Shown: one piece after another, positions 7,776 to 13,423 of the stretch
How the letters are laid out: every line of letters starts with the position of its first letter
Numbering within the stretch: position 1 is the stretch's first letter
Source: an uncultured Rhodospirillales bacterium
Lineage (GTDB): Bacteria > Pseudomonadota > Alphaproteobacteria > RF32 > CAG-239
Reading direction: 5' to 3'
Length of the DNA: 50,276 bases
Assembly: GCA_902778645.1 (NCBI GenBank)
Contig: CACYYO010000007.1
Span: forward strand, 1-50,276
The notes under the pieces: model-generated
The model's database searches: none
The model's input: only the letters and a program-made list of their open reading frames with translations
Told to the model about the DNA's origin: nothing
Position numbers and translations under genes: made by a program

Positions 7776-8048
7776 ATGGGAAGAAATATTTCAAATGCTG
7801 CAATCGATGGGTTGGCAACATTATTGGCGGAGTATCTTCAAGGCTCAAAGATTTCGTCCTCTCAATCTGTATTACACATTAGAGCTGATAACAGTGACAA
7901 AATGATGGGACTGATCGAAGTAGCCAAGGAGGAAATATCCTCTGCTTTATGGGACTACAATGTGTTGGTCGAGTATCCGGTAGCTGTTGCCTCTGTGCGA
8001 TTTATTATGCACGGCAATAGCTTTGTATGTGAACAATTTTTTTATTAA
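7776..8048 (+). pseudogene. truncated paralogue of the 2735 gene
   Basis: A 90-residue ORF, begins MGRNISNAAIDGLATLLAEYL, very similar to residues 1-86 of the 133-residue protein. Similarity stops abruptly after the segment FVCEQ, where a T-rich stretch leads to an early stop, so about 45 C-terminal residues are missing. It could be a decayed copy or a shortened functional variant. The conserved promoter and covarying leader hairpin argue that at least its expression control has been kept. Confidence 0.6.
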
Positions 8049-8122
8049 TAGATAATTTCTTGAAAGTACAATACTCTTTTTCTGGGTATTCTGACAGAGG
8101 AGTAAATTATAGGAGGCAATAA

Positions 8123-8809
8123 ATGGCAAAATATCTTATTGTAGTGGCACACCCTGATGATGAAGTTTTAGGTGCCGGGGGTACAATTTACAAATTAGGA
8201 AAGTCCGATAATACATTTGATGTTGCTTATTTATGTGCCAACGTGCAGGCAAGAGCCGGAAGACCGAATGATAAGCAGTTGGAAGAAGATATAATCAAAA
8301 GCACAAAATTATTGAAAATAAACAATGTATATAAGGGAACCTTTCCCAACATCAAAATAAATACCACTCCCCATTTGGAGGTTGTTCAGTTTATTGAACA
8401 GACAATTATCAGTAGTGAACCGGATATAATTATAACCCATCATCCTGCAGATACAAACAATGACCATTATCAAACGTCTGTAGCCTGTCAGGAGGCAATC
8501 AGGCTGTTTCAGCGCAGAAGTGATATAAAACCGATAAGTGAAGTATGGTATATGGAAGTGCCGTCCTCTACGGAATGGGATATAAATTCATCAATTCACA
8601 AATATAATCCCAATCTTTTTGTGGAAATAGAAAAAGCAGGGGTTGAACAAAAAATAGCGGCTTTAAACGCCTATTCCGGTGTTATGAGAGCATATCCCCA
8701 TCCGCGAAGTGTAGAAAATTTGTCGGCTTTGGCAACATATCGCGGAGCTCAAGCGGGGCTTATGTATGCCGAAGCGTTTGAATGTGTGTTTAGGAGAATA
8801 ACTCAATAA
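8123..8809 (+). CDS. PIG-L/LmbE-family deacetylase
   Basis: A 228-residue protein. The hallmark zinc motif AHPDDE is at residues 9-14, and the second conserved element HHPADTNNDH at 106-115 supplies the other His ligand. Family members are zinc-dependent N-deacetylases acting on N-acetylglucosamine-type or related substrates (MshB, BshB, LmbE). An AGGAGG ribosome site precedes the ATG. It is followed after 21 nt by an ATP-grasp gene, suggesting that one enzyme exposes an amine and the other ligates something to it. The substrate is not deducible; a surface glycan or small thiol are options. Confidence 0.9.
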   Translation: MAKYLIVVAHPDDEVLGAGGTIYKLGKSDNTFDVAYLCANVQARAGRPNDKQLEEDIIKSTKLLKINNVYKGTFPNIKINTTPHLEVVQFIEQTIISSEPDIIITHHPADTNNDHYQTSVACQEAIRLFQRRSDIKPISEVWYMEVPSSTEWDINSSIHKYNPNLFVEIEKAGVEQKIAALNAYSGVMRAYPHPRSVENLSALATYRGAQAGLMYAEAFECVFRRITQ

Positions 8810-8830
8810 AAAATCCGACTGGAGAAAAAA

Positions 8831-9964
8831 ATGAATGATTCATATAACGGGCATAAGATTATAGTTTTTGCGCAAGAGCATTACAATCCGTTAGGGCAGA
8901 TAAGATCACTCGGAGAAAATGGAGTAAATCCGATATATTTTTCCATAAAAAGAGGACAAGAAATAGCTGTTTATAGTAAATATATTTCCAAACTTCATCG
9001 CGCAAATACACTTGAAGAAGGATACAACACTTTGTTGCGAGAATATGGGAATTTTGATTATGATCATCGACCTTATATATTGTTTTCCGACGATAAATGC
9101 ATGAGTTTTTTTGATAATCGCTATGATGAATTGAAAGATAAATTTATTTTATTCAATGCATCATCTGCGGGGCATATCAATCATTATATGAATAAGTATA
9201 ATATCTTGCAAGTGGCCAAAGAATGCGGATTTGATATTCTTGATTCTTGGCTCGTCAAGAAAGGAGAGATTCCGAAAAATATTCAATATCCGATCATAAC
9301 AAAGGGCATAAATCCAAGTACAGGCGGATATAAATCAGACGTTTTTATTTGCGAAAATGAAAAAGAATTAACACAAGCTTATAAAAAGATTATCAGTTCC
9401 GAGGTCTTAATTCAGAAATTTATTGATAAAGAAAACGAATATGCATTGCAAGGATTTTCCGTAAATAACGGAAATAATATTTTAGTGGCAACCGCAATTA
9501 ATTTTAATTATCTCATAAAGGGCTATTACAGTCCGTACATGAAAGTTTCAGTGTTTGATAATAAAATTATAGATGAAAAACTACGTTTGCTAATAAAAAA
9601 AACAGGTTACGAAGGTATTTTTGAAGCAGAATTTTTAATCGATAAAGATGGAAAATATTATTTTCTGGAAATTAATTTCCGTGCTTCGGCATGGAATTAT
9701 ACCGGAGCTGCCGTAGATATGCCCTTGTCTTATTTGTGGGTAAAATCCATGGATACTGGAAGTATTGATGCGCGTGATTATAAAAGATTTGATGATTTTA
9801 TGTTTATGTCTGAAGCAATCGATTTCGGCAAACGTGTCGATACCCAAAAAATCAGTTTGATTCAGTGGTTATTTGAATTTAAGCAGGCAAAAACGTGCTT
9901 ATTTAATGAAAAAGATCCTCAGCCGTTTATGAACATAATTAACGATTGGGATAAATTTAAGTAG
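8831..9964 (+). CDS. ATP-grasp family ligase
   Basis: A 377-residue protein of the carbamoyl-phosphate-synthase-like ATP-grasp type. The N-terminal half resembles a pre-ATP-grasp domain. The central part carries the lysine-containing strand (YPIITKGINPSTGGYKSDV) and the C-terminal part the metal-binding acidic residues (EAEFLIDKDGKYYFLEINFR, with E and N of the LEINFR motif). Such enzymes form amide or ester bonds through acyl-phosphates. It is co-transcribed with the upstream LmbE-like gene. GGAG lies before the start. The true substrates are unknown. Confidence 0.85.
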   Translation: MNDSYNGHKIIVFAQEHYNPLGQIRSLGENGVNPIYFSIKRGQEIAVYSKYISKLHRANTLEEGYNTLLREYGNFDYDHRPYILFSDDKCMSFFDNRYDELKDKFILFNASSAGHINHYMNKYNILQVAKECGFDILDSWLVKKGEIPKNIQYPIITKGINPSTGGYKSDVFICENEKELTQAYKKIISSEVLIQKFIDKENEYALQGFSVNNGNNILVATAINFNYLIKGYYSPYMKVSVFDNKIIDEKLRLLIKKTGYEGIFEAEFLIDKDGKYYFLEINFRASAWNYTGAAVDMPLSYLWVKSMDTGSIDARDYKRFDDFMFMSEAIDFGKRVDTQKISLIQWLFEFKQAKTCLFNEKDPQPFMNIINDWDKFK

Positions 9965-10101
9965 TATTTTATACTCATTAAAGTTCCGGTAGATTCCGGC
10001 AAAAAAATATTATTCGAAACTCTTTAAGAGGTTTTGTTTATGTGAACAGGTGTTTGAAATCACGTTCGTAAATTGCGAGGTAAGCATCACCAATTCCTAA
10101 G

Positions 10102-10130
10102 AGAGAAAGTGTATACTTTCTCTTTTTTTA
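10102..10130 (+). terminator. intrinsic terminator at the left prophage border
   Basis: AGAGAAAG and CTTTCTCT form a perfect 8-bp stem with a six-base loop, followed by a run of T on the plus strand. It ends transcription from the LmbE/ATP-grasp unit. The stretch 9965-10101 shows no gene. Confidence 0.8.
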
Positions 10131-10147
10131 TTTTAGATCATTTACTC

Positions 10148-10219
10148 TTATAGGCTAGAATCAGCCTTTGTTAATTTGGATGTTTTAGCAATTGCTTCAA
10201 CAAATTCAGTTTTGTTCAT
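10148..10219 (-). pseudogene. truncated HU-family DNA-binding protein gene
   Basis: A 23-codon ORF reading MNKTEFVEAIAKTSKLTKAD then SSL and stop. The first 20 residues fit the N-terminal helix of HU/IHF proteins, whose full length is about 90 residues. A ribosome site (AAGGAA) is present, so the 5' end is intact and the rest is lost. The homology breaks at the left border of the prophage. The simplest reading is a phage or host hup-like gene cut by the recombination that removed the end of the prophage. Confidence 0.6.
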
Positions 10220-10316
10220 GGCAAATGTTCCTTTCATAACATTAAGTTTTTGGGGATTTATCTTATCCCTAATAAAGATTTGAGCCATTTTTCGAAGAAA
10301 AGTCAAACAAAAACTT

Positions 10317-10514
10317 TTAATTTGCACAAACTGCATCATAAACCACATTATTCCTGTCAATTTGTCTGATTGTTTCTGCCGTATCAGCCTCATAATCGGC
10401 GTATATCGGCTCATAAAGCAGACAATAGTTACCGTTTATATTTGTTGTGCAAGCGTTTAATCCTATCAGGATCAGACAAATTATGGCGGGCATCCTGAGC
10501 TTTTTTAATTGCAT
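10317..10514 (-). CDS. Rz1-like outer-membrane spanin lipoprotein
   Basis: A 65-residue protein with a lipoprotein signal ending LIGLNAC, and a short mature part containing YEPIYADYEADTAETIRQI and a final Cys. The size, lipobox and overlap with the preceding TM/charged gene in another frame are typical of an o-spanin. It would link to the inner-membrane spanin to disrupt the outer membrane at the end of lysis. Confidence 0.7.
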   Translation of the reverse strand: MQLKKLRMPAIICLILIGLNACTTNINGNYCLLYEPIYADYEADTAETIRQIDRNNVVYDAVCAN

Positions 10515-10626
10515 TGTTTTCTCCTTTCATTTTTTTGTTTTCTGCCGTGTTAGTAGCGTTATGATAGCCAAACGCGTATAAAAATAGAGCGATAGCTCCG
10601 AAAACCACCGCTCTAAACCTCTTCAT
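10429..10626 (-). CDS. Rz-like inner-membrane spanin
   Basis: A 65-residue protein starting MKRFRAVVFGAIALFLYAFG, with one N-terminal membrane segment and then a Lys/Asp-rich helical tail ending DPDRIKRLHNKYKR. It overlaps the Rz1-like gene by 86 nt in a different frame and the holin gene by 14 nt, the usual compact lysis layout. An in-frame ATG also exists at 10647; 10626 gives the normal i-spanin N-terminus. Confidence 0.65.
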   Translation of the reverse strand: MKRFRAVVFGAIALFLYAFGYHNATNTAENKKMKGENNAIKKAQDARHNLSDPDRIKRLHNKYKR

Positions 10627-10843
10627 CAGATTTAATAGGTTTGTCATCCTTGATTTCCTTTCGATACATTCCGATATCACGCACACCGCTGATTCCGAGC
10701 ATAATACCGAGAGAGGTCAACAACTGCTCCCAATCGATAATGTCGGCTTTGAAATACGGCGCAATCACACAGTTATGAAAAAATCCGTAACACAAAATCC
10801 ACCCGATAAGAGGAATCCATGAACGGTTGTTTAATTTTCGCAT
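10613..10843 (-). CDS. holin-like small membrane protein
   Basis: A 76-residue protein with two hydrophobic segments (IPLIGWILCYGFFHNCVIA and LLTSLGIMLGISGVRDI) after a short NNRSW N-terminus. This resembles the phage 3TM/GTA-type holin family. It sits between the muramidase-like gene and the spanins. It would time lysis by forming inner-membrane holes. Confidence 0.65.
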   Translation of the reverse strand: MRKLNNRSWIPLIGWILCYGFFHNCVIAPYFKADIIDWEQLLTSLGIMLGISGVRDIGMYRKEIKDDKPIKSDEEV

Positions 10844-11250
10844 AAATCTATTCCTTTCTGGATTGTTTCATCAGAATAAGGCTGAATACCATTTTCCATA
10901 CGTATCACTGCCTTGATAAACACGGTTAAAACGCCACGTTCCTCAATATCAATAACTGTGTCAGGATAAACACCGATTTGCTCTGCCACCGTTTTGATAT
11001 AGGCCTTTGTTTGGTTTTCATTCGGTGGCGCATAACGGCTGATTATCTGCCGGACAGTGTTTAAGCCGTGAATTTTCTTATAATTTATCAAAACCTTGGC
11101 AAGTGCACGAATGCCGTACGTTGGAGCAGTAAAAACACAAAAGGCAGGATCAATGTTCCTGCCTTCCGGATTTAAACCTTGCCAATTCTGCCCATGGCGG
11201 ATGTTGCCAGGGTTATTGTTTCTTATTCCGCGTGGTGGTCTTAGATTCAT
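10831..11250 (-). CDS. endolysin-like/virion muramidase-type protein
   Basis: A 139-residue protein beginning MNLRPPRGIRNNNPGNIRHG. The NNNPGNIR motif followed by an F-x-x-F region and YGIRALAKVL is typical of phage structural or lytic transglycosylase-like proteins that cut peptidoglycan. The start at 11250 has a GGAG site; longer readings upstream overlap the preceding gene more. Its position beside holin and spanins supports a role as endolysin, though some homologues are virion-associated. Confidence 0.7.
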   Translation of the reverse strand: MNLRPPRGIRNNNPGNIRHGQNWQGLNPEGRNIDPAFCVFTAPTYGIRALAKVLINYKKIHGLNTVRQIISRYAPPNENQTKAYIKTVAEQIGVYPDTVIDIEERGVLTVFIKAVIRMENGIQPYSDETIQKGIDLCEN

Positions 11251-11443
11251 TGTGTATCTCCCATATAAGTTGTCGTAAATCGTCAATTTTGAGTTCAAGC
11301 CGGTTGATATGTACTTGGGTTGCATATTCTTTGGCAACTTGAACCTTGAAGTCGTTTAAGTCTTTGCGCATTTCACCGTATTTGTGAACAAGCCAAGCAA
11401 ATGCCGGTACGCAAACAACTTGTAAAAACTGTAGCCAATCCAT
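11213..11443 (-). CDS. small membrane-anchored coiled-coil protein of the lysis module
   Basis: A 76-residue protein beginning MDWLQFLQVVCVPAFAWLVH, with one N-terminal membrane segment and then a charged helical stretch likely to form a coiled coil (KDLNDFKVQVAKEYATQV onward). A GGAG six nt before the ATG at 11443 sets the start; the ATG at 11455 is too close to it. Small phage proteins of this design precede lysis genes, but the exact role is uncertain. Confidence 0.6.
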   Translation of the reverse strand: MDWLQFLQVVCVPAFAWLVHKYGEMRKDLNDFKVQVAKEYATQVHINRLELKIDDLRQLIWEIHNESKTTTRNKKQ

Positions 11444-11460
11444 GATTTTCTCCATAAAAT

Positions 11461-11489
11461 TAAAACCGCCACAAATTCATTTGTGACGG
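11461..11489 (-). terminator. terminator between the three-gene cassette and the lysis genes
   Basis: On the minus strand CCGTCACAAA-TGAA-TTTGTGGCGG forms a 10-bp stem with one G-U pair, followed by TTTTAATTTT. It lies after the cassette and before the lysis genes, so late transcription must pass it or restart. Confidence 0.7.
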
Positions 11490-11532
11490 CTGTTTCAAAA
11501 ATAAAATAGATGCAAAAATTATCTAAAAATCA

Positions 11533-11994
11533 TCAAATTTCGAAATTAATCTTTTCTTTCAACAATATTACCTTATCGTGTATTTTTATAACTCTATCCT
11601 TATCAATTTTAACCATTTTTGTTTGGAAATCTCCACCAGTAGCTTCAGATTTCACGGCATTAAATAAATTTATAATTTCAACCATATCCCCTTTCATAAA
11701 ATCTTTATACTTTTTGTTTATTAAGGTAAGTCCAGTTGATATATTTTTACATTTATAAGTAATATTACTTTCTTTTATCCCCTTTTCTTCTTTTAAACGT
11801 CCTGCAATCATCCAATAATCAGCGCATAAATCAGCAAGAGTATCTAAATCCTTCAATATTTTTTTCCATTCATCTTCATATTTTGTTACTTTTAATTGAG
11901 TTCGTATTTGAAATTCTTTGTATATACTTAATCCGGCGGCAATAATAGATGCTATAGCGCTTCCACCACTTAGAATGACATTCAAATTACACAT
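11533..11994 (-). CDS. single-pass membrane protein, putative effector of the three-gene cassette
   Basis: A 153-residue protein with an N-terminal membrane segment (VILSGGSAIASIIAAGLSIY, about residues 6-25) and a soluble alpha-helical domain of about 120 residues. No enzyme motif is visible. It overlaps the STAS-like gene by 8 nt and has a strong AAAGGAGG site, so translation is coupled. In two-gene GHKL/STAS switches the third partner is the output, and a membrane protein here suggests control of membrane integrity or signalling; this is inference. AT-rich compared with the phage structural genes. Confidence 0.65.
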   Translation of the reverse strand: MCNLNVILSGGSAIASIIAAGLSIYKEFQIRTQLKVTKYEDEWKKILKDLDTLADLCADYWMIAGRLKEEKGIKESNITYKCKNISTGLTLINKKYKDFMKGDMVEIINLFNAVKSEATGGDFQTKMVKIDKDRVIKIHDKVILLKEKINFEI

Positions 11995-12316
11995 TCTCCG
12001 CCTCCTTTAAATAAGAGATTAACAATGGAATTAGAGTATCATCATCAGTACACACAAATTCTAGTTTATCTAATAATTCTTTACACGAAATTTTCTCTTT
12101 AAGAATTAATTGAACAAAAGCCTCATCCCAAAAAGATGAACCAACACCACACAGACCATCAAGATTTACAATTACCTTAGATATATCTTTATTTTTTAGA
12201 GCTGGTAATAAAAATTCTTCTCGAAATTTTTGCCCACTAAATGGTCCATCCGAATAGAAACGTCCGGCGGGAACTCTACTGAAATCATTAGCAACTGAAA
12301 TATTTTTGATTGTCAT
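11987..12316 (-). CDS. STAS-like domain protein (DUF4325-type)
   Basis: A 109-residue protein matching the DUF4325/STAS-like pattern: an N-terminal segment with SRVPAGRFYSDGPFSG, then a hydrophobic strand (SKVIVNLDGLCGVGSSFWDE, residues 46-65), which has the GSSF-x-DEAF signature. STAS proteins are partners of GHKL kinases, as in the SpoIIAA/SpoIIAB switch, where the antagonist is phosphorylated on Ser. Here the conserved GSS is a candidate phospho-site (inference). GGAGG precedes the ATG. It lies 12 nt after the ATPase gene. Confidence 0.75.
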   Translation of the reverse strand: MTIKNISVANDFSRVPAGRFYSDGPFSGQKFREEFLLPALKNKDISKVIVNLDGLCGVGSSFWDEAFVQLILKEKISCKELLDKLEFVCTDDDTLIPLLISYLKEAENV

Positions 12317-12328
12317 ACTTCCTCCATA

Positions 12329-13330
12329 TTATAATGAAACTTCCCATTGAATAAGTGTCCCTTTCAATGCAGTATCTCTATTTTTAGTACTCTCTATACC
12401 ATCTGAGTTATAGCTATACTCTCCGCGAAAACTCATTATCTTTAGTAACCCTTTACCACTCTCTTTAATATAATCTTTAATATCTTTCAACCCTTTTCCT
12501 CTAGTTTTTTGATTTGTTGAAGTCCTATTTATGCGTGTGGCGGCTTGAATCATTTGAGCATCGCTATTGAGAACTCCCCATAAGCTTTTGATATATTCTG
12601 GATAGGTTTTAGGTAAGGATTTTGGAATACCTATACCTTCATCATAAAACATAATACTCATAATTCTTGTTTTAACATTCAATGAGGCCGACATCCACCA
12701 CATCTTTTTTTTCAAAAGGTTATGCGCTATGAATTCCTCAGGGTAGGCATGATTAATTGAATTAGTCATAGCTTCCGTTAAACCCTTTTGTAATCCTTTA
12801 GGATTTGGAACAGTAGTCTCAATCAGTTTATTTAGTAGATATTGGAGTTTCATAGCATCTTCTCCAGATGCCATATCGCCAGCTTTGAAACGAATATAGT
12901 ACTCGTCACTATCATTTTTTTCATGCAGGAAAGAAGGTGGTAGGTTGTTTACATTCAGAAGATCAAACATTCCCATATCTCTTAGCTGCAAGCAAATATT
13001 CTTATTCCACTTCTTAAAATCTATAACCCTCATTCGTTTGAAGCATTTTATACGCTTTATCCTATCAATCTCCGCTGTAAAAACTAACGCAGCCGATGGA
13101 GATATTTCTCTTAATGGCTTAAAATCAATAGTAAATCGCTTTTTTGTTTCTTCACAAATTTGCCTTAATTTATTAAAAAATGCTATTGTAATATCATACT
13201 GTTCATTAAGATTCATTTCAGTAGGTGTCGCAACCACCTCAATTGAATATTTACGTTTTTTTCTATTCCGAAAAGAGCGTCTCTGTTTATTTAATATATA
13301 TTTTTTATGTTTTTCCGAAAGTTTTTTCAT
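12329..13330 (-). CDS. GHKL-type ATPase with STAS-like N-terminal region
   Basis: A 333-residue protein. The C-terminal half carries all boxes of a Bergerat-fold (HATPase_c) ATPase: N-box E186 with N190 and N193 (EAMTNSINHAY), G1 box DEGIGIP at 230-236, G2 box RGKGL at 278-282, and a final GT at 324-325. Residues about 45-130 resemble a STAS-like region (TIDFKPLREISPSAALVF). There is no His-kinase dimerisation motif, so it is closer to anti-sigma or Ser-kinase switch ATPases than to two-component kinases. The first 30 residues are strongly basic, possibly nucleic-acid or membrane binding. First gene of the cassette, behind its own promoter-like region. Confidence 0.85.
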   Translation of the reverse strand: MKKLSEKHKKYILNKQRRSFRNRKKRKYSIEVVATPTEMNLNEQYDITIAFFNKLRQICEETKKRFTIDFKPLREISPSAALVFTAEIDRIKRIKCFKRMRVIDFKKWNKNICLQLRDMGMFDLLNVNNLPPSFLHEKNDSDEYYIRFKAGDMASGEDAMKLQYLLNKLIETTVPNPKGLQKGLTEAMTNSINHAYPEEFIAHNLLKKKMWWMSASLNVKTRIMSIMFYDEGIGIPKSLPKTYPEYIKSLWGVLNSDAQMIQAATRINRTSTNQKTRGKGLKDIKDYIKESGKGLLKIMSFRGEYSYNSDGIESTKNRDTALKGTLIQWEVSL

Positions 13331-13342
13331 ACAAAATGTCCT

Positions 13343-13382
13343 ATAATTGATTCAATTATCACATTTTTTAGGTATTTAGCAA
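13343..13382 (-). promoter_or_regulatory. putative promoter with palindromic operator for the cassette
   Basis: Minus strand TTGCTA (13382-13377), 18-nt spacer, TAATTG (13358-13353). A perfect palindrome ATAATTGA-T-TCAATTAT (13343-13359) covers the -10. It lies just upstream of the ATPase gene and after the J-like gene, so the cassette can be transcribed on its own and perhaps repressed. The promoter match is moderate. Confidence 0.45.
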
Positions 13383-13423
13383 TATATATTCCACAGAATT
13401 TTGGAAGATTCATATAAAAATTT

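Noticed and set aside
9965-10101. Possible tRNA, small RNA or attachment core at the left prophage border
   Set aside because: No cloverleaf, no match to the 3' end of tRNA-Thr at the other border, and only a short CTCTTTAAGAG palindrome; only the terminator that follows is supportable.
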